Notes: generated by a model from the letters alone, not told the origin. A DNA stretch of 34,618 nt from CAYMSF01 sp964542255 (GCA_964542255.1 CAZITV010000009.1:1-34618), one strand, 5' to 3'. Shown: positions 8,450-16,902, counted from the first letter of the stretch. Made by a program: numbers and translations.

Positions 8450-9241
8450 ATGCCGGTAAGTAATAAAAGTTATTATGAAATACTTGGAGTTTCGCCTGAG
8501 TGTGACTTCCAGCAAATAAAAAAAGCCTATTACCGGCGCGCCAAAGAATGTCATCCGGATTTATTCAATAACTGCCAGCAGAAAACCGAAGAATTTAAAC
8601 TTGTTGTAATGGCTTTCGATGTACTGTCAGACCCAGAAAAACGCTACCGTTATGATGGAACCAATGTCGGTGGCGAAGCCTCTACTATGCTCGCTTCCGC
8701 ACAGCAGGTTTCCATCATGGATACCATCGCAGATGATATTCTCGAAGAACTCATTGTCGGAAATAGTTACCCTGCGAATACCTCTTTGGCAACTATCCTG
8801 CTCGACTTGACCAAAACAGAAATTTTTATGACCTTCCGCGAAGGTAAAAATCTTTTTTTTGCGAAACGGCTAAAATCGGCTAAATCGTTTTTACTCAATG
8901 CCGTTTCGATGTCACCGCATAACATAATTTTCCGGATATATCTGGCGCGGTGTTTTGCGTTGATTGGAGAATACGAATCTGCTGTACGCCATTACCGCTC
9001 CGCCATTGCGATTGGGCACAAACGCACGCCGCCGCAACATTTATTCCGTATCAAAAAAGAACTAGATTATATCAAAAAAAATCATCACCCAATTTTATCG
9101 ATGCTGCTCAGTTTTTTTGAAAAACCTGCGGCTACTTTCATCCAGGATTCCGACCAGAAACTTATCGAAGAAATGAATCGTATGCTAACCATTTTGGATA
9201 AAGAACAACAACAGAGCGAACGGCGGCGAATCAAAAAGTAA
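8450..9241 (+). CDS. DnaJ-domain protein with C-terminal TPR-like helices
   Basis: A 263-residue protein with an N-terminal J domain (residues 7-70: YYEILGV, helix II KKAYYRRAKECHPD with the diagnostic HPD at 35-37, and SDPEKRYRYDG). It lacks the Gly/Phe-rich and zinc-finger parts of true DnaJ. The middle and end contain paired helices of TPR type (FFAKRLKSAKSFLLNAV, then YLARCFALIGEYESAVRHYRSAIAIG). Proteins with this plan recruit DnaK to particular clients or act as scaffolds. It stands alone as a transcription unit, with no dnaK or grpE in the window. No strong ribosome-binding site precedes the ATG. Confidence 0.85.
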   Translation: MPVSNKSYYEILGVSPECDFQQIKKAYYRRAKECHPDLFNNCQQKTEEFKLVVMAFDVLSDPEKRYRYDGTNVGGEASTMLASAQQVSIMDTIADDILEELIVGNSYPANTSLATILLDLTKTEIFMTFREGKNLFFAKRLKSAKSFLLNAVSMSPHNIIFRIYLARCFALIGEYESAVRHYRSAIAIGHKRTPPQHLFRIKKELDYIKKNHHPILSMLLSFFEKPAATFIQDSDQKLIEEMNRMLTILDKEQQQSERRRIKK

Positions 9242-9254
9242 ATGTGAATTTTTG

Positions 9255-9276
9255 CTGTTTTCGTTAATAAAAACAG
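9255..9276 (+). terminator. Weak hairpin after the DnaJ/TPR gene
   Basis: CTGTTTT (9255-9261) and AAAACAG (9270-9276) form a 7-base stem 13 bases after the stop codon. The stem is AT-rich and no T-run follows directly, so termination here is only plausible. Confidence 0.3.
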
Positions 9277-9307
9277 TTAATAGTGTTTATAATGTCAGCA
9301 TTTATTT

Positions 9308-9336
9308 TTGCATTTTTTACGCAATATGTATATATT
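9308..9336 (+). promoter_or_regulatory. Sigma70-type promoter ahead of fucI
   Basis: TTGCAT at 9308-9313 and TATATT at 9331-9336 with 17-base spacing, giving a leader of about 65 bases before the fucI ATG. The same two hexamers with the same spacing occur ahead of the PHP gene at the right end of the window. Confidence 0.5.
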
Positions 9337-9407
9337 AAGGTTGTTTTGAATAATTATAACGCAATCAAGCTAGCTATAAAACCTTATATACAAATAGGAG
9401 AGTCCAA

Positions 9408-11201
9408 ATGAAAAGCACCGCAGTAACAAACAGTGTTTTCTCCAGCATGCCCAAAGTCGGTATCCGCCCAACCATTGATGGCAGACGTCAAGGCGTCAGA
9501 GAATCACTGGAAAATCAAACAATGAATATGGCCAAGGCTGCAGCAAAACTCATCAGCGACAACCTGCGCCATCCCAACGGTGAAAAAGTTGAATGCGTTA
9601 TCGCTGACAGCTGTATCGGTGGCGTTGCTGAGGCGGCTGCCTGCGCCAATAAATTTGCGGCGTCAGGCGTGGGTGTTTCGCTCACTGTAACCCCCTGCTG
9701 GTGTTACGGTGCAGAAACGATGGATATGGATTCATTAATACCAAAAGCGATTTGGGGATTTAATGGTACTGAGCGCCCTGGCGCGGTTTACCTCGCCGCG
9801 GCACTGGCCGGGCATAATCAAAAAGGCTTGCCGGCGTTCGGCATTTATGGTCAAGATGTTCAAAGCGCTTCAGATACTTCCATTCCCGCAGACGTTAAAA
9901 CCAAGATTCTTCGTTTCATCCGCGGCGGGTTGGCAGTTGCAACAATGAAAGGCAAATCTTACCTTTCAATCGGCGGCGTATCAATGGGGATTGCCGGTTC
10001 TATTGTCGATACCAATTTTTTTGAAGAATTCCTCGGTATCCGCTGCGAATCAGTGGATATGTGCGAGATTATCCGCCGGGTAAATGAATCTATCTACGAC
10101 CCTGTTGAATATAAGAAAGCCATGAAATGGGTTGCTGAAAACTGCAAAGAAGGCGAAGACTTTAATTCTGCAAAATCACGCAAGAGCAAAGCAGAAAAAG
10201 CCAAAATCTGGGAATATGTAGTCAAAATGACTATGATTGGGCGTGACCTCATGGTCGGCAACCAGCGTTTGGCTGAACTTGGATTCGGCGAAGAAGCGCT
10301 GGGACATAATGCCATCGCTGCCGGTTTCCAGGGACAACGTCATTGGACAGATCATATGCCGAACGGCGACTTCATGGAAACTGTGCTGAACTCATCCTTT
10401 GACTGGAATGGCATCCGTCAACCATACATAATGGCAACCGAAAATGATGCATTAAACGGCGTCGCCATGTTGTTCGGCCATTTGCTTACCGGCACCTCAC
10501 AGGGCTTTTCAGATGTAAGAACGTTCTGGAGCGCCGATGCGGTCTTCAACGCTACCGGACACAAGTTGAGCGGAGACAGCAAAAACGGTTTAATTCATTT
10601 GATTAATTCCGGCGCCACTACAATGGATGCCACCGGACGCCAGACCAAAAACGGCAAGCCGGCGATGAAACCATTCTGGGAAATCACTCAGGCTGAAGCA
10701 AAAAAATGTCTTGATGCTACCGAATGGTGCGCAGCGATCACTGAATACTTCCGCGGAGGCGGTTATTCCTCTAGATTTTTGTCCGCCGGCGGAATGCCTA
10801 TCACTATGTCCAGAATAAACCTCGTCAAAGGTTTAGGACCAGTGCTGCAAATCGCGGAAGGAATGACTTATGAACTGCCGGCAAAAATCCACGACAAAAT
10901 TGACCGGCGCACTAATCCGAGCTGGCCGACAACCTGGTTCATGCCAAGATTGACCGGCAAAGGCGCATTTTCAGATGTTTACAGCGTTATGGCAAACTGG
11001 GGCGCAAATCATGGCGCATTCAGCTACGGTCATATCGGTGCTGATTTAATTACGCTGGCTGCGATGCTGCGCATTCCAGTCTGCATGCACAACGTTGACA
11101 GCAAAGACATTTATCGTCCGAGCACATGGTCAGCATTTGGACAGGAAGCTGAAGGCGCCGATTATCGCGCCTGCCAGAACTTTGGTCCTCTGTATCGGTA
11201 A
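9408..11201 (+). CDS. fucI: L-fucose isomerase
   Basis: A 597-residue cytoplasmic ketol isomerase converting L-fucose to L-fuculose; the family also accepts D-arabinose. The length fits FucI (about 590). The N-terminus KVGIRPTIDGRRQGVRESLE is diagnostic. The Mn-binding residues line up with E. coli E337, D361 and H528: E345 in ATENDALNGVAMLFGH, D369 in GFSDVRTFWS and H535 in WGANHGAFSYGH. A strong ribosome-binding site (AGGAG, 7 bases before ATG) is present. No fuculokinase, aldolase or fucosidase is nearby, so the rest of the pathway lies elsewhere. tatD starts 33 bases after the stop and is probably cotranscribed. Confidence 0.96.
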   Translation: MKSTAVTNSVFSSMPKVGIRPTIDGRRQGVRESLENQTMNMAKAAAKLISDNLRHPNGEKVECVIADSCIGGVAEAAACANKFAASGVGVSLTVTPCWCYGAETMDMDSLIPKAIWGFNGTERPGAVYLAAALAGHNQKGLPAFGIYGQDVQSASDTSIPADVKTKILRFIRGGLAVATMKGKSYLSIGGVSMGIAGSIVDTNFFEEFLGIRCESVDMCEIIRRVNESIYDPVEYKKAMKWVAENCKEGEDFNSAKSRKSKAEKAKIWEYVVKMTMIGRDLMVGNQRLAELGFGEEALGHNAIAAGFQGQRHWTDHMPNGDFMETVLNSSFDWNGIRQPYIMATENDALNGVAMLFGHLLTGTSQGFSDVRTFWSADAVFNATGHKLSGDSKNGLIHLINSGATTMDATGRQTKNGKPAMKPFWEITQAEAKKCLDATEWCAAITEYFRGGGYSSRFLSAGGMPITMSRINLVKGLGPVLQIAEGMTYELPAKIHDKIDRRTNPSWPTTWFMPRLTGKGAFSDVYSVMANWGANHGAFSYGHIGADLITLAAMLRIPVCMHNVDSKDIYRPSTWSAFGQEAEGADYRACQNFGPLYR

Positions 11202-11234
11202 TTGATCCATAAAAGTCGGTTTCCGGAAATATTA

Positions 11235-12026
11235 ATGAAGCTCTTTGATACACATTTTCACTACTATGGTGAACTGGGACCGACTGATTACCTAAAATCT
11301 ATTAGCACGCCGGAATTGGCATATCTGCTGGCAGTAGGAGATGCTGTCAGTGGCTCTGAACGTGCACAGCACTTTGCAGAACAAATTGACTGTGCGTGGT
11401 TTGCTGCCGGCGTTCATCCTCACAATGCAGCCGATTTTTTGCGTGACGGTGCAGATTTTTCCCGTTTCAACGGGCACCCCAAATTGGTTGCTATTGGTGA
11501 ATTGGGATTAGATTTTTACTATGAACATTCAGAGCGGGCAATCCAGCATCAGGTTTTTGAACATTTTCTTCAAATCGCATTGGAGTGGAAACTTCCGGCA
11601 ATAGTTCACTGTCGCGACTGCGATAACAATTTTGAAGCCTATCAGCGCACTTTTGATATTTTGCGTGGTTTTGCCGCAGATGGCGGAAAGTTTGTAGTAC
11701 ATTGTTTTTCGGGTACGCCTCACTGGGCTGAGCAGTTTCTTGAATTAGGTGGCTATCTTGGTGTAACTGGCATGGTAACTTTTCCCAAAGCTGCAAATAT
11801 CCGTGATACCTTAACTGTAATTCCTGCTGACCGGCTGCTGCTTGAAACTGATTCGCCGTATCTTGCGCCTCTACCATACCGCGGCAAAACCAATAATCCT
11901 GGCTACATAATTAAAGTTGCAGAAAAAATTGCGGCAGAACGCAACAAAACAGTTGATGAAATCGCCGCCATTACTACCGCAAACGCGTTCCGTTTTTTCT
12001 CAATTGATAACAAATTAATTACATGA
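11235..12026 (+). CDS. TatD-family metal-dependent hydrolase (DNase)
   Basis: A 264-residue TIM-barrel metallohydrolase of the TatD/YcfH family. Metal-binding motifs are in order: DTHFH (H7, H9), AAGVHPHNA, AIGELGLDF (Glu), PAIVHCRDC, FVVHCFSG, and LLETDSPYLAPLPYRGKTNNP, the family's most specific block. Members act as 3'-5' exonucleases or quality-control nucleases, and some as D-aminoacyl-tRNA deacylase-like enzymes. I start it at the ATG at 11235, which has GGAAA a few bases upstream and begins at the HxH strand; an upstream TTG at 11202 would only add 11 residues of poor quality. Its stop overlaps the nudC ATG (ATGA), so the two are coupled. Confidence 0.92.
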   Translation: MKLFDTHFHYYGELGPTDYLKSISTPELAYLLAVGDAVSGSERAQHFAEQIDCAWFAAGVHPHNAADFLRDGADFSRFNGHPKLVAIGELGLDFYYEHSERAIQHQVFEHFLQIALEWKLPAIVHCRDCDNNFEAYQRTFDILRGFAADGGKFVVHCFSGTPHWAEQFLELGGYLGVTGMVTFPKAANIRDTLTVIPADRLLLETDSPYLAPLPYRGKTNNPGYIIKVAEKIAAERNKTVDEIAAITTANAFRFFSIDNKLIT

Positions 12027-12847
12027 AATTTAATCCATCAACAATGTTAAAAATTTCACGTCTCTGCCCGGATGACGCATTGCTTCTTGCATTTTCAGGC
12101 ACTAATATTATCCTGACCTTGGATGGGCAGCTACCCCAAAGCACTATTCACAGTAAAAATTTAACAGGTAATTTTATCTATGCGGGTAAGCTTGATGGGG
12201 TTGAATGCTACGCAATCTCATTATCAGTTGATGCCCAGATACCGTCCAATTTAACCTATATTGATTTCCGGCAGCACATTATCCATTCAGAGCCCAAATA
12301 CTATACCGCATTAGCGCGTGCTCGCGGCTTAACTCACTGGGTGGAAAAGTATAGTTATTGTGGTGCTTGCGGGCATAATCTAAACTCCCACAGTAGCGAT
12401 TTTGCGCAAGTCTGTCCACAGTGCCAGGCAATCTATTATCCCAAAATCAGTCCCGCCATAATTGTCGCGGTATTCAATGGCAACCAAATATTACTGGCGC
12501 ACAACAAAAATTTCCGTAATGGCATGTACAGTACTATAGCCGGGTTTGTTGATGTCGGCGAATCACTTGAACAATGCGTTAGCCGTGAAGTTCTTGAGGA
12601 AACCGGCATCTATGTCAAAAATATCAGATACTTTGGCAGTCAACCTTGGCCTTTTCCAGACTCAATGATGATTGGCTTTACTGCAGAATATGATTCAGGT
12701 CAATTGCGTCCTGACGGAGTAGAAATTATTGATGCGGCCTGGTTTAGAGCCGATAACCTGCCGGATATCCCCTCCCCGGGCAGTATCTCACGTCAATTAA
12801 TTGACCACTTCGTAGCAAAACAGCCAAACACATTAGCTCAGCAATAA
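12023..12847 (+). CDS. nudC: NAD(+) diphosphatase / RNA deNADding Nudix hydrolase
   Basis: A 274-residue NudC. A four-cysteine zinc ribbon (YCGACG then CPQCQ, spaced about 20 residues) leads into the YYPKISPAIIVAV strand. The Nudix box is complete: GFVDVGESLEQCVSREVLEE followed by TGI, fitting G-x5-E-x7-REU-x-EE-x-GU. The NudC-specific SQPWPFP motif follows it. The enzyme splits NADH/NAD+ to NMN(H) and AMP and removes NAD caps from RNA 5' ends. Its ATG overlaps the tatD stop by four bases. Only 61 bases separate it from the convergent ACT-like gene; no clear terminator hairpin is visible there. Confidence 0.94.
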   Translation: MKFNPSTMLKISRLCPDDALLLAFSGTNIILTLDGQLPQSTIHSKNLTGNFIYAGKLDGVECYAISLSVDAQIPSNLTYIDFRQHIIHSEPKYYTALARARGLTHWVEKYSYCGACGHNLNSHSSDFAQVCPQCQAIYYPKISPAIIVAVFNGNQILLAHNKNFRNGMYSTIAGFVDVGESLEQCVSREVLEETGIYVKNIRYFGSQPWPFPDSMMIGFTAEYDSGQLRPDGVEIIDAAWFRADNLPDIPSPGSISRQLIDHFVAKQPNTLAQQ

Positions 12848-12908
12848 TGATTTTTTCCAAGTATGAACTTTGTTAATCTTCTGATATTTAAAACATGCCT
12901 TGATATGG

Positions 12909-13172
12909 CTAATCCGAATCTAGTTCCAGCGAAACTTGTTCTGCTTTGACACCCTTTATCAAATTCAGCTTTCTGGTTAACTCCTTGCGTTGCGCCTCAT
13001 CCCCGGTCAGTTCACAAAAAATGAGTCCCTTCTCTGAACAGTCTTGCAGTACACCATCATGCAGTCCAAGCCTAGTTTTGATGAGGCATCCCCATGCGGT
13101 GAGAGTTTTCTGAACGTCAACCGCGGCGGTTTTGCGATTTCCAACAAGAATTAACAATGTGTGTCTAGCCAT
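12909..13172 (-). CDS. Small ACT-like protein, TM1266/'iron-only hydrogenase system regulator' family
   Basis: An 87-residue protein with a beta-alpha-beta-beta-alpha-beta pattern: TLLILVGNRKTAAVDVQKTLTAWG, ILVGN strand, the GLHDGV turn, GLIFCELTGD strand, and a second helix RKELTRKLNLIKGVKAEQV. Length and pattern fit the TM1266-like family, often annotated as putative iron-only hydrogenase system regulator, with an ACT/NikR-C-like fold that may bind small ligands. A strong ribosome-binding site (GGAGG, 5 bases from ATG) confirms the start. No hydrogenase genes are in the window. The 588-base spacer upstream is long for such a small gene and may hold its control elements. Confidence 0.7.
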   Translation of the reverse strand: MARHTLLILVGNRKTAAVDVQKTLTAWGCLIKTRLGLHDGVLQDCSEKGLIFCELTGDEAQRKELTRKLNLIKGVKAEQVSLELDSD

Positions 13173-13760
13173 ATTTGCCTCCAGTTGTTTGATAGAATTT
13201 ATTGATAACTATAGATTACATCATGATGAAATTTTATGTTAGTTTAAAGTTACACGACTAATACGAATGAAGCGCTTAATCACAGCTTGCCCATAGCCGT
13301 TTTCCCGAATGATAATACAATTTGAGTCGCATTATCTGAAGTTTAAACTCGTACCAAAACACTGAGCGATGCTGGTCATAAATAGCAGAATTGCACAAAA
13401 ACAGATGGCGATAAAGTTCAAATGACTCATCTCATTACATGCTGCTTAGCAACCTGTTGATGATCCGCCCGGCGTTGATCGCTCCACGCCAAACACCTCT
13501 TTGCCTCATTTCAGTGCTACCTGAAAAGATACAAAATTGGAATCGCAATTTGCATGGCAAAAAGTACTGTTTTTTTTAACGCGCAAAAATGGTACTTAAT
13601 AAAATTTGTGTTTCCACAAAATTCATGGCAATCCGCAAATAAATTCACCGAGTAAATAAATTCGCTTAAAATCGTCAAAAAAACCTGCAAAAAATCAATT
13701 TAAAATAGTTTTGCATTTACCTCATTAAATAATAAAATTCCATTTAAAAACAAACACAAT
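13173..13760. other. 588-base spacer with several potential hairpins
   Basis: No gene I can support. A patch around 13437-13530 is clearly GC-richer than the AT-rich flanks. Potential stems: AATGA/TCATT (13421-13436), GTTGC/GCAGC read on the minus strand (13441-13453, including a G-U pair), GGCGT/ACGCC (13471-13490) and a 12-base AGTAC-TG-TTTTT / AAAAA-TG-GTACT stem at 13563-13596 whose two mismatches become G-U wobbles in RNA. The region lies upstream of the leftward ACT-like gene, so it could be a structured leader, an independent small RNA, or the decayed remains of a gene. Confidence 0.4.
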
Positions 13761-14453
13761 TTATTTGCTAAAATTGAATAATATCATAAAAGGCATAGAT
13801 GACTTGTTATTGATATTAACCAGACCAAGCTGAAAGCTGCTTCTGTCAGCATAATTAACCAATCCGACCTGCGGCCCGCTAATTCTATCTACCACATTAA
13901 CAATACCAGCCTGAAAACCTTTTAAGCGGTTTACTATATTAGTTAGACCAACCTGGGCACCATCAACATCATTGCTTATATTCCCGCCTCCAACCTGCCA
14001 GCCTTTTGATTTTTCAGCTTTATTAAAAAGAGATATCTGAGCGCCATCAAAGTTACCTTTATTCATACACGTCCCTACCGCAGCTTGCAATCCATAACTT
14101 TTTGTGGAAGTATTACAGAAACCGATACTGACTTGACCGCCATCAAGGCTGACACAGTCTGAACCGAAAAGTGATAGGTCAAAACCGGATACTGGTGACG
14201 TACCCGAAAAAGGGAACCCGAATCGAAATCCATGAACTTTGACTTTTTCTGTATTGCCTGGAACATCAAACCAAAAACCAATTTGTATCGGAGATGCCCC
14301 ATCAAATTTCACAGTTTCACTAGATACAGCGTCCTTTGAATTTTTTGCAGGATTTTGGGATTTTTCCTGATTTGTCAGTGGAGTTTGTGCAAAGACTTGA
14401 AGTGAAAAACTGACAATAGCCAACAGGCACACCGGTAGCATTTTCTTTAACAT
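13761..14453 (-). CDS. Secreted protein with LA_2272-type surface repeats
   Basis: A 230-residue exported protein. The N-terminus is a signal peptide (MLKKMLPVCLLAIVSFSLQVFA, cleavage after FAQ likely). After a charged linker, a repeat region of about 20-22 residues per unit covers the second half: DGAQISLFNKAEKSKGWQVG, DGAQVGLTNIVNRLKGFQAG and SGPQVGLVNYADR follow one another. This G-x-Q-x-G-L-x-N rhythm is that of the LA_2272 surface-repeat family, which probably stacks as a beta structure at the cell surface. Function is not known. The ATG has a strong AAGGAG 6 bases upstream. It lies 205 bases beyond the zinc-ribbon lipoprotein gene and is probably a separate unit. Confidence 0.7.
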   Translation of the reverse strand: MLKKMLPVCLLAIVSFSLQVFAQTPLTNQEKSQNPAKNSKDAVSSETVKFDGASPIQIGFWFDVPGNTEKVKVHGFRFGFPFSGTSPVSGFDLSLFGSDCVSLDGGQVSIGFCNTSTKSYGLQAAVGTCMNKGNFDGAQISLFNKAEKSKGWQVGGGNISNDVDGAQVGLTNIVNRLKGFQAGIVNVVDRISGPQVGLVNYADRSSFQLGLVNINNKSSMPFMILFNFSK

Positions 14454-14658
14454 ACTATCTCCTTAAATATTAAGCTTAGATCATCATATGCAGTAACTTG
14501 TTTTTTGTTAATAACTTTTATTAGTTAAAATGATAATTAATTGATTTCAAATTAGTTATAGATAATATTCTAATTTTAAAAAACTTTTTTTATTACAACG
14601 ACTTCACTGTGTCAGGCTATAAATATAGTATTTTATAAAATAGCGATTCTGCTTTTTC

Positions 14659-14937
14659 TTATTTTGAGCACAGTTCTCCGCATTGCGAACAATAATTTCC
14701 TTTCAATAAAGCATTACACTTTGGACAGTTGGAATAAATAATTACGGTACCGCATTGTGAGCAAAACTTATCACCTGCATTTACTGTATTAAGACATTTC
14801 GTGCAACTTTTGCCTCCTGGCGTAGCAGGTTGCGCAGGGGTATATACAATAACTGGGGGTGGTGTCACAGGCGTCCGATGACGACATCCAGCACAAAACA
14901 CTAGAATAATGCACAAAAAAAGGATTGATATTCTCAT
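14659..14937 (-). CDS. Small lipoprotein with two zinc ribbons
   Basis: A 92-residue protein. Residues 1-18 are a lipoprotein-type signal (MRISILFLCIILVFCAGC), with CAGC as a non-canonical lipobox (Cys rather than Leu at -3). A proline-rich linker (TPPPVIVYTPAQPATP) leads to four CxxC knuckles: CTKC, CSQC, CPKC and CSQC, forming a double zinc ribbon, with extra Cys near the end. Double zinc ribbons are usually cytoplasmic, so an exported form is unusual. The ATG has AAGG about 11 bases upstream. It starts 105 bases after the end of the polyene-type operon and may or may not be part of it. Function unknown. Confidence 0.6.
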   Translation of the reverse strand: MRISILFLCIILVFCAGCRHRTPVTPPPVIVYTPAQPATPGGKSCTKCLNTVNAGDKFCSQCGTVIIYSNCPKCNALLKGNYCSQCGELCSK

Positions 14938-15042
14938 AATTATACAAACCTTTCAAGGAAAGTTGATACTTTACAGTTTCTTTAATCTAAAGTTTATCTA
15001 CTTACTAGCATTTGTACTACCATACAAGAAATTCAAAACAAA

Positions 15043-15825
15043 TCAAGAGTTATTTATTTTTTTACCGATAATAAATTTGACTGAACAAAAATAGTAAAAC
15101 CGATATTCTCCTGCATATATATGATATTTTAATGGATTACAATCAAGGTTTTGCAACAAATCCTTTAACTCTGAAAGTCTGTAGGCGCGCAATCGGGAAA
15201 TTATTGCGTCGGCGAATAAAATAATTGGGACTAAAGGAATTATGTATGTAAACAGGAGTCTTTTCCACGAAAATGGATGAATAAGGGGTGTCGTCAGCAA
15301 AAGCAAAATAACTCCGCCGACAACTGCAAAAAATTCTATTATAATTTTTCGTTGTGAATAGTCAAAACAAGCTACTATTTGCTCATTATTAATAGCACAC
15401 TGGAGCAGTTCACACAAGTTTTTCTCATCAAAATGGTGCAAAGCAGAGAACATAAGATGAATTCCCTGCAACTCTTTCATGGCAGACAATGCTGACAAAG
15501 CCCGCGGATAGTAATTTATTGCTCCGTTAGTAATTATGTTGATAAATTCGGGATTACTGTGCGGGCATAAATCAGTCAATGTAACTTTAATCTGGGGATT
15601 ATCTAAATCTTTTAAAAACTTACGCATGTACAAACCGTTGCCACTGCATAAGTCTATCAGGTGATTTTCACGTTGTGCTTTAATCAATTCGCTTACTTTG
15701 AATATCGCTTGTGTATATACGCCAGAATAAATATTAAAAAAACTTAAAAAATCAGTTAAATAATCCCGCAAAAAAACTGGGCACCAACTTCTTTCATGCA
15801 ATTCAAGACAATTCCAACGTTTCAT
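15043..15825 (-). CDS. Class I SAM-dependent methyltransferase with two membrane segments
   Basis: A 260-residue protein. It opens KRWNCLELHERSWCPVFLRD, a start typical of a methyltransferase family found beside APE-type and related lipid pathways. The SAM-binding motif is LIDLCSGNGLY (residues 56-66). Past the Rossmann core two hydrophobic segments appear (FFAVVGGVILLLLTTPLI and LLFTYIIPLVPIILFADAII), implying membrane attachment. I chose the ATG at 15825, which has GCGGGGA just upstream and matches the family's N-terminus. The frame stays open to an ATG at 15918 and a TTG at 15924, but neither has a ribosome-binding site. As the last operon gene it could methylate the aryl head group or a lipid intermediate. 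Confidence 0.7.
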   Translation of the reverse strand: MKRWNCLELHERSWCPVFLRDYLTDFLSFFNIYSGVYTQAIFKVSELIKAQRENHLIDLCSGNGLYMRKFLKDLDNPQIKVTLTDLCPHSNPEFINIITNGAINYYPRALSALSAMKELQGIHLMFSALHHFDEKNLCELLQCAINNEQIVACFDYSQRKIIIEFFAVVGGVILLLLTTPLIHPFSWKRLLFTYIIPLVPIILFADAIISRLRAYRLSELKDLLQNLDCNPLKYHIYAGEYRFYYFCSVKFIIGKKINNS

Positions 15826-15996
15826 TTTTCCCCGCACAATTTTTCTATTACTGTTGGCGATACGGATGAATAGACTCCATAATATTAAAAATTTTGCAAC
15901 GCATATATTGCCCCTCATGTACAAGGTAACGCTGCAAATCTGTTAAACCTTATTCGTTAAGCATACAATTAAGCTTTAAACTTAAATAACTAAAAG

Positions 15997-16902
15997 TTAC
16001 TTTTTTGTCCATATATCTGAAAAAATAAAAAAATGATATGGATAGCGTTTTGTCATATCATCTAGGTAAGCTACATATTTTTCTAAAAATGGGCGTAAAT
16101 TATCGCTATTCAGACGCTTGTGGTTTGCTGGAATAGTAATAATTGGGCCATAATATTTAACCATCATTGATTCCCATCGATCATAGACCATTGAAAAAGG
16201 AATTATCGGACATCCCAATTGTGCGGCTAAATGAAACGCCGCCTTGGGAAAAATTGCTTTATCACCGAGAAATTCGATTTCAATTCCATTGCTCTCGTAA
16301 TTCCGATCCCCCATAATACAGACTACTTCATGATTTTCTATTGCCTCCAATACGGAAAGCAAGCCGCCAAATGGTTCGCTGGTTGAAATAATTTTCACAT
16401 TATCGGTTTTACCTTTCATCGCCATTAATTTATCAACATTCACATTAGCGTCCATCTCGACCAATAGACTCACACTACGATCATATTCATCAAAATAGCG
16501 AATTGATCCTTGCCAATCGCCAAAGTGGGATGTCAACAAGATAAATCCCTGATTTTTATCATACATATATGCTTCGTGATTCCGTATATTTTCGGAACGG
16601 TATTTAATACTGGCATGATTATTTCCAAGGTAGAAAGCAGTTAAAAGTGATTGGCCTTGTGAGGTCAGCAACCTGTAAGTATGCCAGAACAGTTTAACTT
16701 TACCGGCTTCAGGAAATCGTCTAGAAAGATACGGCAATGCGGCCAACCGAGCTTTTTGATCAAAAATTGTATAAAAAAAACTGATAACCCAAACAAAATT
16801 ACGTGCGTGATTCAATCCCAAAATATGCATAAAGCATTTAAAAAAAACAATACCGAACCGATTGCCGCGACTGGCACTCAGATTATTATTTTGCCTTGAC
16901 AT
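15997..16902 (-). CDS. LpxL/HtrB-like acyltransferase of the polyene-type cluster
   Basis: A 301-residue membrane-associated acyltransferase of the lipid A late-acyltransferase superfamily. The region VWVISFFYTIFD lies near the N-terminal hydrophobic part. The active-site block reads LLTSHFGDWQ (His 126), where LpxL-type enzymes normally have H-x4-E; here the acidic position is Gln. Later conserved parts are VVCIMGDRNYESNG and AAFHLAAQLGCPIIPFSMVYD. APE clusters carry such enzymes, thought to attach the polyene acyl chain to a lipid anchor. I use the ATG at 16902 rather than a TTG two codons earlier. It overlaps the end of the GT2-DUF2062 gene by 17 bases, showing tight coupling. Confidence 0.85.
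   Translation of the reverse strand: MSRQNNNLSASRGNRFGIVFFKCFMHILGLNHARNFVWVISFFYTIFDQKARLAALPYLSRRFPEAGKVKLFWHTYRLLTSQGQSLLTAFYLGNNHASIKYRSENIRNHEAYMYDKNQGFILLTSHFGDWQGSIRYFDEYDRSVSLLVEMDANVNVDKLMAMKGKTDNVKIISTSEPFGGLLSVLEAIENHEVVCIMGDRNYESNGIEIEFLGDKAIFPKAAFHLAAQLGCPIIPFSMVYDRWESMMVKYYGPIITIPANHKRLNSDNLRPFLEKYVAYLDDMTKRYPYHFFIFSDIWTKK

Noticed and set aside
13441..13580. 46-codon minus-strand frame through the GC-richer patch
   Set aside because: No start with a ribosome-binding site and no clear homology; kept only as a possible gene remnant in the spacer finding.
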